DNA from: Rheum nobile
Lineage: Eukaryota; Streptophyta; Magnoliopsida; Caryophyllales; Polygonaceae
Length of the DNA: 64,000 nucleotides
Direction of reading: 5' to 3'
NCBI GenBank assembly: GCA_027886185.1
Contig: WOAB01000476.1
Span: 6,510,001 to 6,574,000 of the forward strand
The notes beneath the pieces were generated by a model. It saw only the letters and a program-made list of their open reading frames with translations, searched no databases and was not told where the DNA came from. Positions 10,957 to 21,342 of this stretch are shown here, in pieces. How positions within the stretch are numbered: position 1 is the first letter of the stretch; the number at the start of each line of letters is the position of its first letter. Both the position numbers and the translations under genes were made by a program.

Positions 10957-10974
10957 GCTCCACGGTGGGCGCCA
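10957..10974 (-). other. Tat-1 primer binding site (tRNA-Lys type)
   Basis: Read on the minus strand, the sequence next to the 5' LTR is TGGCGCCCACCGTGGAGC. This is complementary to the 3' end of plant tRNA-Lys(CTT) with one mismatch. It lies three bases inside the LTR. Confidence 0.82.
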
Positions 10975-10977
10975 AAT

Positions 10978-11623
10978 TGTTTTGGGGCGAAAAGATCAAT
11001 CGACCTAAATCGCCTTAGACGGGGTAATGAGTCGATCGGGTAAAATACAATAAATCCAAACCAAATGAGCAATCAACTACATATAATATATGAGCAAGAT
11101 TTATATGATAACATATTGATTATATTATGACTAAAATGAGACAAAGCATAGCTTATCCTGTAGATACAAGAGTCAGATCTTGTATGATCGGCTAATCTAG
11201 CGTCCGTTCCTTGGTGGTCGAATGTTGTTGCTAAAAGAGCTAAATGAGATTAAGTAAGTTTTTCAAGCCTTTTGAAAGTAAAGATAATGATTATCCGTAT
11301 GTCTTGTATTGATGTCCCCTTCTTAGCCTCTTCGTACCCTATTTATGGGTTCTTCCTCTTTACCGGTCTCGTTACCGTTTTTGCGAGATCTTTCCTTTTA
11401 TTCATGAGCATAATCTTCGGGATCTTCTCATTAATGACATCTCTAATCTTGCACTTAAGTTGGATGTCGTTGCTAAGGATCAATCAACTATGGCGTTGGT
11501 GAAATATTCGGGATCTGTCGGGTTTGTGCATTGATGAGCGTCCGACGCCTCTCTCCAAACTTCTTGGCCCATTTCTCAGATAAGGCGGCCCAATCTGTTA
11601 GGCGGAGCTCCTTGGGCCTAACA
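10978..11623 (-). repeat. Tat-1 5' LTR
   Basis: Pairs with 2601-3231. In minus-strand reading it starts TGTTAGG/TGTTGGG-like and ends CGCCCCAAAACA, directly before the primer site. A TATA-like word (CATAAATAGG on the minus strand) lies near 11340. The flanking duplication CTAAC follows at 11624-11628. Confidence 0.9.
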
Positions 11624-12033
11624 CTAACTATGAAACAACCCATGAACCTTTATCACTGAAGCTTTATTCCATGAAAGAGATCTGGATTTGGTTTTACATC
11701 GAGCATCCCTATCACCTACGCCCATCATTATCAGTGTTCCATCAACCTGCTTCCCATCAATTTAATTTTGGGAACCTATCTTCTCCTCTCCCGGCTGATT
11801 TTCTTCCTTCTAAATTTGGTCCCCACTTTGGCTCCCGATCTGGCCGCTGATTCACCGCCGCCATGATTTTATCCAACATCGCAATCCCCTGTTCTCGGTG
11901 ACTTGATTTTTGCTACAATCCATTCAGCCCAGCAGCACCGCTCCATCGCCTTGTTGACCACCTCCCACCGCTTCCAGTACCTCCATCGCCTACACCTTCT
12001 TTCAATCTATGAGCCCAGATCTAGCTTACTCCT
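11624..12033. other. Spacer between Tat-1 and Tat-2
   Basis: These 410 bp are older target DNA caught between two insertions. They start with the Tat-1 duplication CTAAC and end with the Tat-2 duplication CTCCT (12029-12033). An open frame reads through 11629-11850 on the plus strand in phase with the frame left of Tat-1. No domain is recognised. Confidence 0.55.
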
Positions 12034-12664
12034 TGTTTTGGGTGAAAAAGATCGAACCGATCTGAATCGCTTAAAAAAGGGCAACTAGACAACAATTAGA
12101 TTGATTATATCTTATACAATCCAAATCAAATAAAGAGCTAGACGAGATAAGATTAAACAGATGCAAAGACAAGCTTATCTCCTTCGAATAGAAGACTGAT
12201 CGAATCAAATGATTTCACCGTCGGTCGCTTCAATATAGAAGTGAAGAACTGAGCTAGAGAATAATTGTAAAAACGAATAGGAGAGTGGCGAATTGTAGCT
12301 TGTATTCAATGAAATTGATAGTGTGTCCTGAGCTTTCTCTAACCTAATAAATACATGCTTAGACCCAAAAAATCAACTAGACTTAGCCGTTATCTTCCAC
12401 AATCTTTGGGGTTTGTCAGGTCATTTAACGGATGCCGAGATCTTTGCCTTACGATATGCATGCCTCATTGGTTTAGCCATATCTGCTGTATGGGCCGACT
12501 TTCTAGACCAAACAAATCGGGGACCAATAACTGCATGCGTCCACTGAGTCTGAGATTCGCTCGACGCAATAACTTGCTCCTTAACTGGGTGAATCTTCTG
12601 GAAGGAATCATCCTTCGTCAGCTAGGCCGCTTCGATAAAGGTCCATTAAAAACGTGGCCCAACA
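12034..12664 (-). repeat. Tat-2 3' LTR
   Basis: Aligned with 27276-27911 over its whole length with scattered substitutions. The bases 12665-12690 read on the minus strand as TTTTTGGGAGCAAT next to the LTR and are the likely polypurine tract. Confidence 0.9.
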
Positions 12665-12735
12665 ATTGCTCCCAAAAATCTAACTGGGCCGGAAGCAACG
12701 GTTGGATTTTTTCCAACTCTCCTCTGAACGTGATA

Positions 12736-14179
12736 TTCCTATTGTCGATTATGTTGCAGTGGATTGATGACGTGGTGCGTTCTTACTGGTTGACATGATT
12801 TGACTGTGGGCAGTTTTCACCATAAATGGGTAGTCACTTCTCTTTCTTTTCACCACCTTCTTTTTTCCTGCAAAGGGTTTTGGTTCCAAAGGTAAAAACT
12901 TTTCAAGTTTCTTTCCGTTTTTTTGAGCTATGTCGTTTTCAAGATCGAAGAAGTTCAGAGCTTCGTCCTCTGGCGTTGGTGAGAAAGACAACGACTTTCC
13001 CCCCTCGAATCTCCTTAGCCCAGATGATTCCCTAGCCGAAACTTTGATCCAGCCGGAGTTGGATACGATTCTAGAGATAGGTCAGTTCCCTCCTAAAACG
13101 GTTGCTCGTCTTCCTTTTCCTCAAGAACGTGCTGATTGGTGTTGGGACGGATGGATTTGTTTCTTCAAATATCCTTTTAGGGTAGGTCATACTTTCCCCT
13201 TCTCGAGTTTGGTGAGAAATTTCTTGGCCGTTCTTCATCTTGCTCCATGTTAGGTGATGCCACACGCGTGGCGTCTCCTTAGGGTAGTTGATCTTTTGGT
13301 CTCCAGTGTTGAGATCGATTTTGACCTCGATGCTCTTTGGTACTCTTATTACTTGAGTAGTCGAGGCTCTTCTCGCTTTCAATTGCTCCTTAGACCGGAT
13401 AGGGAACCGATCGCTCTGAATATTAATGTCAACGACCAAGGATGGAGGTCGCGATTCTTCCTATTGTCGATTATGTTGCAGTGGATTGATGACGTGGTGC
13501 GTTCTTACTGGTTGACATGATTTGACTGTGGGCAGTTTTCACCATAAATGGGTAGTCACTTCTCTTTCTTTTCACCACCTTCTTTTTTCCTACAAAGGGT
13601 TTTGGTTCCAAAGGTAAAAACTTTTCAAGTTTCTTTCCGTTTTTTTTGAGCTATGTCGTTTTCAAGATCGAAGAGGTTCAGAGCTTCGACCTCTGGCGTT
13701 GGTGAGAAAGACAATGACTTTCCCCCCTCAAATCTCCTTAGCTCGGATGATTCCCTAGCCGAAACTTTGACCCAGCCGGAGTTGGATACGATTCTAGAGA
13801 TAGGTCAGTTCCCTCCTGAAACGGTTGCTCATTTTCCTTTTCCTCAAAAACATGCTGATTGGTGTCGGGATGGATGGATTTGTTTCTTCGAATATCCTTT
13901 TAGGGTAGGTCATACTTTCCCCTTCTCGAGTCCGATGAGAAATTTCTTGGCCGTTCTTCATCTTGCTCCATGTTAGGTGATGCCACACGCGTGGCGTCTC
14001 CTTAGGGTAGTTGATCTTTTGGTCTCCAGTGTCGAGATCGATTTTGACCTCGATGCTCTTTGGTACTCTTATTACTTGAGTAGTCGAGGCTCTTCTCGCT
14101 TTCAATTGCTTCTTAGACCGGATAGGGAACCGATCGCTCTGAATCTTAATGTCAACGACCAAGGATGGAGGTCGCGATT
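12736..14179 (+). repeat. 722-bp tandem duplication in Tat-2
   Basis: Unit 1 is 12736-13457 and unit 2 is 13458-14179. The junction joins GGAGGTCGCGATTC to TTCCTATTGTCGATTATG and shares only three bases (TTC). Each unit contains the 3' upstream region and the first exon of the antisense gene. Both units carry the same premature TAG, so the duplication happened after that mutation. Confidence 0.88.
12930..13475 (+). pseudogene. Tat-2 antisense gene, truncated first copy
   Basis: This is exon 1 of the Tat antisense gene. It starts MSFSRSKKFRASSSG, reads LETILEIG-like and GWICFF...PFRVGHTFPF words, and reaches LAPC, where a TAG (13251-13253) replaces the Gln seen in Tat-1. After the stop the frame continues MPHAWRLLRVVDLL to FDLDALWYSYYLS, then stops making sense at 13458, where the tandem duplication restarts the upstream region. 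It has no downstream exons and is a dead by-product of the duplication. Confidence 0.78.
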
Positions 14180-15440
14180 CTTCTTTGTGGAGAAGAAGTC
14201 ACTTGAGGGAGGTTTTGACTGTTCTTTCTTATGCGACGTCTGGAGGACATCAGGTATTGTATTAGTCTTTTTGGATTTATATTTTGATGTCTTGTTAACT
14301 TTTGCTCACGTGTGTCTCTTTGCAGTGTCGAATCCATATGAAAAGACGGATTCTAACTTTGCCGCGGTTACTGAAGTTTTGCTTTCTTTCTCGGAGGCTG
14401 ACAAATCGTTTAAGAACGTGAATTATCTGGCTCTCAGTCCTCCGAGCATGGCGACTCCATCCACCTCCATTACCAAAGGCACTTGTTCGTTCCTCCAGGT
14501 ATGCATGTGGGTGGTCTTTGGGGTGTTCGTATGCTTATACTATTGTGCTTACCTGACAGCATATCGAGGCACGAGGTCGAGTGCTCGCTTGTCGGGGAAG
14601 AGTCTCTTGGACCAGAAGCTATCGGCGGCCAAGGCCTCCTCGTCGGCGAAAACCGCTGTCAAATCTCCTTCGTCGGTTAGGGTTACCGCCCTAGATTCGC
14701 CGTCATCTAAGACTTCAGGGGCGAAAAGGAAAGCGATTGGATCTAGAGGCTAAGAGGGAAATCGGTGACATGCATCCTAACGACTGTATTGATGATGCCA
14801 GGGCGTCCTCTTGGCGAGTAAGTAAAGTGAGATTTATGTGATATTTTTGCTAATATGTGTGTACTGATCTTATTATAATGTCTTTTACATGGTTTGTTGT
14901 GTGCAAGCTCTCCAATACTCAATCGTCGCGTTTTCCACTATGCAAGATTTAAATGACAGGGTTGACATGCGAGTAGCCGAGGCCGAAGGCCAACTAAAGG
15001 TAGCTAGTGGGCGCGTCAAGGTTGCCGAGAGCAAACAAGCTTTGGCTGAGAAGAAGTTGGCGGAGACACAGGCTCGACTCGCGGAGTTCGAGGGTAGTAT
15101 TGAAGGAATCCGTGTAAAGGATGCCCATGTCACCACCGATTTCGGGGCATACTTCTGCCTCAAGTCTCGTATTGAAATGATGGAGGAGTATGCCACGGGG
15201 GCTCATTCGTCTTGGAAAATCGAAGACGTGAGATCAAACATGGATCTTTTGTACCCCTACGGTAATCTTGGCAACCAGTTGTTCAAGTTAATCGACCTTG
15301 GAGAGGACGAACAAAGAGAGGAAGCTGGTCTTGAAGCGACCGAAGAGGTTATCAGAGACGCGTCAAGGGAGCTTCCGGAGGCGGCAGAGGGCCGAGAAGT
15401 TGTGCCTGTGGAGGTCAATGAGAGGTCAGGCGAGTCGTAA
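13653..15440 (+). pseudogene. Tat-2 antisense extra gene, second copy with all exons
   Basis: The same family as the Tat-1 antisense gene (PF04195-like N-terminus, coiled-coil C-terminus). The frame is clear if three GT-AG introns are removed: 14254-14325, 14499-14559 and 14818-14907. These lie at the same protein positions as in Tat-1. Exon 3 is Ser/Lys-rich (RSSARLSGKSLLDQK). The last exon has a heptad-rich helix (LNDRVDMRVAEAEGQLK onward), then MMEEYATGAHSSWKIED and an acidic tail ending at 15440. A TAG at 13974-13976 breaks exon 1, and a second break lies near 14750. Its role is unknown; it is not required by Ty3 elements in general. Confidence 0.75.
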
Positions 15441-16081
15441 GTTTGTTTGTTTGATGACAATGTTTCTCGTAGTGTTGTGGATATTTTGCTTTTAAACGTT
15501 CAGACGGTGTGTTGTGCCCCATCGTAGCGATGGGAAGGATGATGTTTTGGCGACCCTTCCACCATCGTGGGTCGCGTATTTTGTAAACATTTTAGTATTT
15601 GCTACGTACCTTGTATTTGCTTTGTGTGCTTTTTTGCAGGTGGATTTTGTTAATCGCGCCTTGGCCATGACGCGAAATGTTTGGTCGTGTTGACATGTAA
15701 TTGTAAATGTTAATGTGGCATGCTTTGTCTGTCCAGGGAAGAGTTGTCTGGAATATAGAGTAAGGACGAGTACCTTGATCAGGACAAGTCTTAAAGAAGG
15801 ATGTTTGTAGTGTTTCGTCTCTCCATTCCCTGTGTGTCGATCGACTTGTGTGTTTTAAGCGCTGTTTTGTATATAATAAGGATATCCTTTTGAGCTTGAA
15901 TATTGTGTTTGTCTTTGAAGCCTCTCGTTCCTGTTCAAATAGTGTTTAAGAGTACAAAAATAGAAAGGTCTTGGGGCGACCGTTGGAGGTTGACCCAACG
16001 GCCCTCCGATGCTTAAGTTAGTAACGTAATTCAACAAGTATAATCGAATAGACGTAAAGAACATATGAAGGAAAGAAAGGT
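15441..16081. other. Tat-2 spacer between convergent genes, with hairpin
   Basis: No coding frame. At 15550-15575 lies GCGACCC, a loop, then GGGTCGC, the Tat-2 version of the hairpin duplicated in Tat-1. A second stem (CCCATCG/CGATGGG) lies just upstream near 15518-15534. The rest is featureless. Confidence 0.6.
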
Positions 16082-16940
16082 TTAGAAGTGATACAACTTT
16101 AAGTAGGTCGCATTCCAACTTCTGGGAATTGGTTGTCCGTTTTTAGTTTCTAGTCGGTATGCTCCTTGTCCGATGACTTCTTTGATGAGGTAAGGTCCTT
16201 CCCGTTGAGGTGCCAGCTTCCCGTCGGTTGGATCTTTTGTGTTCTGGAATGTTTTCCTTAGGACCCAATATTCTAACTTGAAGACCTTAACACGTACGTT
16301 TTTGTTATAGCTCCTGGCGACTTGTTGCTGGTATTGGACCATTCGAATTCTGGATTTCTCTCTGGTCTCGCTTATGGTGTCAAGATTGTGAGCTAATTCG
16401 ACGTCGTTTTGTTCTAGGGTTTGAAGCCCATATATGGCAGTTGGGATGAGTAGCTTAGTGGGGATGACCGCCTCACTTCCGTAGACTAGTGAGAAGGGGC
16501 TCTGTCCAGTTGCATTCATTGGTGTCGTCCTGTCGGACCATAGTATCAAGGGGAGCTCATTGGCCCACTTGCCTTTTGTCCCTGTGAGACATTTTTTGAG
16601 ATTGTTGATGATGATTTTATTGCTGGATTCTTCTTGACCATTGCATTGTGGGTATCTTGGTGTGGACGTGACTAGTGTGATGTTCCATTGTTTGCAGAAG
16701 GATAGCGTCTTGCTACCGATGAATTGGGAGCCATTGTCGCATACGATTTCTGAAGGGACGCCAAATCTGCATAGAATATTACGTTTTATGAATGAGATGA
16801 CGTGCTTTTCTTTTACCTCTCGATATGCTTCGGCTTCTATCAATTTAGAGAAATAGTCGGTCATAGCCAGGAAAAAGACACGTTGTCCTGATGCTGGTGG
16901 TAGTTTCCCGACGATGTTCATTCCCCATCGCATGAAAGGC
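16082..16940 (-). pseudogene. Tat-2 integrase core and C-terminus, 5' part missing
   Basis: Coding runs from FMRWGMNIVGKLPPASG through CDNGSQF and GQEESSNK to WNATYLKLYHF, so all three catalytic acidic positions are present. The zinc-binding N-terminal part is absent: the sequence stops at 16940, exactly where an Athila-type LTR begins. The upstream part of pol resumes only at 23586, with about 120-150 residues missing in between. The open frame that appears to extend past 16940 is LTR sequence, not integrase. Confidence 0.85.
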
Positions 16941-18082
16941 TGATAAGTGCTATTTTGTAGCACATATCTAAGGATTATTACCAGGTTTGAGGTGCCATTT
17001 GGTTGGATTTTATGCACAATTGAAGATTATGGAGTTAGAGCAGAGAAGTGTGGTTTTGGTGGTCTGGATGAGCTAATTAGAGACATCTAGAGGAAGAGGA
17101 GTTGACCACCTGAGGAGACGACGAAAATCTATGAAGGAACCACATTGGGGAAGTCACCGCCCCGCGCCAGAGCCACCACGACCCGGCGGTGGGTCTCAGA
17201 GAAGGATACCGCCCCGCGGCCAATGCACAAGGCGAAGCAACAAATTATTTAAGCAAGCCCGCGTGAGTGCTGGAATTTGGAAGAAATTAGGCCCAAAGGA
17301 AATTAGGCCCAATGAAGGCCTCAACCCAATTGAAGGATACCGCGTCAAATTGGACGCGTGAAGCGGAGCGGGAAAGTAAGCTGAAGAAATGTGGGGATGA
17401 CGCCGCAGGACATCAGCGGGAGATTGAGCTACTGGATGATGGGCCGAGGAGTTGGGCCGAGCGAGATGCCGAACGAGAAGATGGGCCGAGGGCGAGCTGC
17501 TTGCGAGAGAAGCCGAAAATTCCACACGGGATTTGATTTGTTTATTTTATTATTATTTCCTTTTATTATTTTTTATACACTTTTAGAATTAGGATAAAAA
17601 CCCTTTAGTTAACCTAGTTGCCAAAAGACACAATCTACAATTTAGTTTTTACAAGTTCGTTCTTTCATTCCCAACTCTAGGGTTTGAACGAATGGAGAAC
17701 TAAACACCTTTGTTCTTCTAGACGTTTGAAGCAATACAGTTGATTCGGTTGTGAGATTTCTATTCCTTGTTCTTATTCTTATGTGTGTTGGTTTGATTCT
17801 CTTGGTTATATTGATTATTGATTTATCATTGTTCTTTATAGTCTGGCCAGCTAGGTTGAGTAATATTTATCAATTGCTAGGATTGCATATAGGGGTTCCG
17901 AGTGCATATCTAGTGGCATACACGATTGTACGTATAGGGGTTCCGAGCTTACAATCGTGAGTGAGAATCATTTACATGTTAAGTAGTAAGGTGTTCTTCT
18001 ATTTGCATGTATCCTATATCCTTGTATGCATTGCTATTGCTGTGTTAGTGGCAAAGTATATCGACAACTGTGAGAATCAAAA
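16941..18082 (+). repeat. Partial LTR of a second Athila-type family, plus orientation
   Basis: It starts TGATAAGTGCTATTTTGTAG, which resembles the LTR start of the ATH elements (TGATCAGTGCTACTTTGTAG). It shares later landmarks such as GAACTAA...CACC and GGTTGTGAG with them, but most of the sequence is diverged and it lacks the paired palindromes. Its own 3' end is missing: it joins the inverted, truncated LTR of ATH-1 at about 18083. It may be a separate insertion or one end of a rearranged composite. Confidence 0.6.
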
Positions 18083-18371
18083 GGATTTCTCGCTGTAGCT
18101 CACGTTGTTCTCGTCTCATTCCGCGACCACGGCGGTGACTTCCGCAACCGCGGAAAAGCCCCTGTAGCTTTTCTTCAGCTCCTTCTTCGGTCTTCTCATG
18201 TGGCTTTCTCTTCCTTCTTCTTAAGTCTTCATTTAAGCTCTTCCAAACCACAAAATCAACACTTCTACTCCTCAACTCCATTCTCTACAATTATGCTCTA
18301 AACCCATCCAAATGATACCTAAAACTCCGATAACAATTCTTAGTTAAACCCTATAAAGTAGCACTGATCAA
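18083..18371 (-). repeat. ATH-1 3' LTR, truncated
   Basis: Matches 23298-23585, ending AGTAGCACTGATCA. The remaining roughly 1 kb of the LTR is absent. It contains one palindrome pair at 18119-18132 and 18140-18157. Confidence 0.82.
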
Positions 18372-19745
18372 ATTCCCCCATGCTTAAACCTTGCTCGTCC
18401 TCGAGTAAGCTAATAGAAACCTACTCCTCCAATCAAATCCCCAAGGTCTCAGGAAGCACAGCAAAACTATCTCCACTAAGAACTGCACCTAAACATGAAT
18501 CTCCAAGGCACCAACACAATACGCACAACACACAAAACATACAAGCTTTAAGGAAAGCAGAGTATTTCCCTCAAGCTTAACCCGAATACCATAGAGTGAA
18601 TAAAAATATCTAATCGTAGCTCCAATCTATTTTTTTTATACCTCCCAAAGTGACCTACCCGAATCCTCCTTATATCAACTCTTCTTATGTCACCACGCTA
18701 GGAAAAATGAGGAATCCTAATAATCACTCTTCTTCTTTTCACTCATTTTGCCAAGGCGCCCTCTCAGGTTTTCACCAAGCCACTCATTTCATTTTTCAAT
18801 AGATGGGCTCACAAAAACTCACATCACTCTTGACCTCTTATTACCCCAGCCTAATGCTGGTCCAAGCCACCTACTTATTGCCTAAGCCGCCCTTGTGGGT
18901 TTTCGACTTATCCCATGGTTTTATTTTTGTCTTTTTCCTTATTTTTGACTTTTTTTTTCTTTTCTTTTTCTCCTCAGACGACTAGCAAGTATAGAACACT
19001 CCCCCATGCTTAAACATTGCATTGTCCTCAATGTAATGAAAGACAAAAAGATGAAGCACATGGAAGAGCAAAAAAGTACTCACAACCGTCACCGAGGTGG
19101 CCTGGATGTTGATGTGGGGGCTGATGGTATATCAATAAAAGCACATGTCGCTGGTGTTGCGGCGTCTTCATAATCAAACTCTACCGTGCAACCAAATAAA
19201 TCCACTGTAAGGTGTAGTGGTACATCAAAGAAAACAGGGTTGCATGGCCTTCAATGAACACAGAAAGGGAGCCCAGATGTAATCGTGGTGTGGGCTCTGG
19301 TGTTCCTCCTCGTCAGCTATATAATGTCGGGCCATCATCGGTGCCAAATGAAAATGTAGGGCGAATGTCTCCTCCTTGGCAGCATGATGCGCACCGGTCG
19401 CGAAGTGAATGTCGGACAGTTGGGCTTCGGTAAAACTTTTTTTTTTTTCGATTTTTTTTTCCGGATTTTTTTTTTGAACTTTTTTTTTCTTGTCAGGGGA
19501 CTTACAGTGGTTTTTCCCGCGGTCGCGGAAAATTTTCCACGCCCGCGGATAAGTTTCTGGTGCGTATTTGAACACCGTCTTCAATTTTGGCTCGGGCCTC
19601 CTACATGCAAGTTAGTCTACAAACAAAAACGAAATAACAAAAATAAAAACTAGAAAGGAAAAGACAAGAAAAGAATTTCATACCTCGGGTTGCCTCCCGA
19701 GCAGCGCCTTGGTTATTGTTGTGGTTCGACTTGGTGCTCTCCAAC
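18372..19745 (-). other. ATH-1 polypurine tract and 3' non-coding region
   Basis: The first 18 bases read TTTAAGCATGGGGGAATT on the minus strand, the polypurine tract next to the 3' LTR. The rest has no coding frame. It contains long T and A runs, a palindrome pair at 19511-19532 and 19533-19549, and, just after the protease stop, the hairpin at 19684-19701 whose arms are CTCGGG and CCCGAG. Large parts match the equivalent stretch of ATH-2 (57180-58594). Confidence 0.7.
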
Positions 19746-20216
19746 TCAACTTGGGTTGCTCACATCAACCGAACACTCAGGCTTACCATCAGGAGGGTGT
19801 CTTTTTGCATCGTCTATGTTAAAACCGACCCTTACCCCGTCAAACTCCATTGTGAGCGAACCACTGCTCACATCAATCTTTGTGTTTGCCGTGTTCATGA
19901 ACGGCCTACCTAGCATCACAGGGGCTGCGTTTTTGTCATGATCCATATCCAGCACAAAGAAATCCGCAAGAAAAATCAAATTATCAACCATTACAAGGAC
20001 ATCTTCAACTACCCATTTCGGGTATACATTAGATCTATCAGCCAATTGAACGACTATCCCTGTTTCATGCAATGGTCCTAATCCTAATGATTCATACAAA
20101 GAGTAAGGCAAAATATTTATAGATGCACCAAGATCTAGCATAGCTTTCTCAAATTTAGTGTCACCTATTACACATGGAATACTAAACATGCCTGGATCAC
20201 CACACTTTTTAGGCAT
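19746..20216 (-). pseudogene. ATH-1 aspartic protease
   Basis: An Athila-type retropepsin that would cut the Gag polyprotein. The active site is MLDLGASINILP, with the Asp-Leu-Gly triplet intact. Downstream come VYPKWVVEDVLV and the second conserved block MLGRPFMNTANTKIDV. The product ends at VDVSNPS and a stop, exactly as in ATH-2, with no RT following. The 5' side joins the linker through frame breaks between about 20217 and 20450. The true N-terminus therefore cannot be fixed. Confidence 0.82.
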
Positions 20217-21342
20217 ACGCCTTTGGAAAACAACAGAGACATGTTCACTTGCCTTAACTTTTTGCTTCCCTTTAAGTTTCCGATTCCTCTTGATTGTGCA
20301 TAGCTCCTTAAAAAAATTTGCATATCGAGGAATACTTTTGACAAGTTTAAGTAAATGGATGTTTACCTCACACCTACTAAAGGTCTCTAAGATCTCTTTG
20401 TCGTTCTCTAGTATCCATTAGTGCTTCAGGGAATGGGGCGGGTGGCTTTAGCGAGGTGAGTGGTGGAAAATCTAGACAAACGTAATTATCCTGCGATTTA
20501 GCTTGTGATCCGCGGTCGCGGCTTTGGGCCCGCGGTCGCAGAATTGCTTCACTGTTTTCCTCGCTTCCAGAGGCTTTTCCGCGGTCGTGGATATTTTGCC
20601 GCGGTCGCAGAAGTTCGTCAATTTCATCGTCTCGTCCAGAATCTTTTCCGCGGTCGCGGACCTCATTCCGCGGTCGTGGAAATTCTTTGATTTTTTCCTC
20701 GCCTCCAGAGATATTTCCGCGGTTGCGGAAATCTAGCCGCGGTCGCGGACGAGTTTATTCGAGGGTTTCTTCACCGCTTCCAGCTCCGTGTCCAACCATC
20801 TTTTCTTCCACAAAATTGTCCCCTTTAGGTAAGGGAGTGACCTCCAACTCTTTACCATTCCTGAGTGTCATCGCACTAACATTCTCTCTCGGGTTCACTT
20901 CCATTTGAGATGGTAACCTTCCTGAATCTCTGGCCTCCAATTTACTCAACGTTTGAGCCATTTGCCCCATTTGATTCTCAATACTTTGAGTGAGAGATCG
21001 AATCATGTCCTTAGTAGACATTGAGGAACTCGGACTTGGTACTGGTGGTCTATGTGCGTGTGGCTGCCCGTACTGGTGCTGATTGCCATGCGGATGGAAC
21101 TGTTGTTTTCTTGGGTTGAACTCCTGGTTATCATGGCCTTGGGGAGGATATCGCTGATTCTCGTATCTCAAATTGGGGTGATCCCTCCACCCTGGATTGT
21201 AGGTGTTATAGTATGGGTCATATCGCGGCCTTTGCGGACCAAAACCTCTTACAGCGTTTACCTCAGCCTCTGGTTCAAGAAGTGTTGGGCACTCGTCAGT
21301 GGGGTGCAGTGTGTCATAACAGATTCTGCAGGACTTAACTTG
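20217..21342 (-). pseudogene. ATH-1 Gag-protease linker with zinc knuckle and RDRG repeats
   Basis: The segment next to Gag carries a CCHC knuckle, CRICYDTLHPTDEC, near 21300-21340. It is followed by a Tyr/Pro/Gln-rich stretch (RPRYDPYYNTYNPGWRD) and a helix with MIRSLTQSIENQMGQ. Further on, 20509-20750 encodes repeated Arg/Asp/Gly words (RDRGK, RNRGN, RPRNEVRDRG). These come from tandem DNA units carrying the GC-rich palindrome pairs. Several in-frame stops and shifts occur. The linker presumably binds RNA through the knuckle; the function of the repeats is unknown. Confidence 0.7.
20509..20750. repeat. Four pairs of GC-rich near-palindromes in the ATH-1 linker
   Basis: Motifs of the form CCGCGGTCGCGG lie at about 20509 and 20529, 20575 and 20597, 20644 and 20666, 20714 and 20738. 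Members of a pair start 20-24 bp apart and pairs repeat every 66-70 bp, in phase with a 22-23 residue protein repeat. Flanking words such as CCTCGC-TCCAGA recur before each pair. Confidence 0.88.

Larger units (their letters stand above)
2601..11623 (-). mobile_element. Tat-1: Tat-lineage Ty3/gypsy LTR retrotransposon
   Basis: The element has two LTRs (2601-3231 and 10978-11623), each TG...CA in minus-strand reading (TGTTGGG to CCCCAAAACA). It is flanked by the perfect 5-bp duplication CTAAC at 2596-2600 and 11624-11628. Minus-strand order is 5' LTR, tRNA-Lys-type primer site, gag, a truncated protease, RT, RNase H, a second plant-type RNase H, integrase, 3' LTR. An extra gene runs the other way between integrase and the 3' LTR. 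The dual RNase H plus antisense gene fits the plant Tat lineage. Stops and frameshifts in gag and pol and the missing protease make this copy non-autonomous. Confidence 0.92.

Noticed and set aside
10957..10974. Possible tRNA-Lys gene fragment
   Set aside because: Only the 18-base 3' end complement is present next to an LTR, which is a primer binding site. No cloverleaf is formed.
12749..12991. Minus-strand 80-codon frame
   Set aside because: Antisense to the start of the Tat-2 antisense gene. The second copy of the duplicated unit gives the better explanation.
20509..20750. CRISPR-like array
   Set aside because: Regular short repeats, but the spacing is coding (22-23 residues), the 'spacers' are similar to each other, and the host is a plant.
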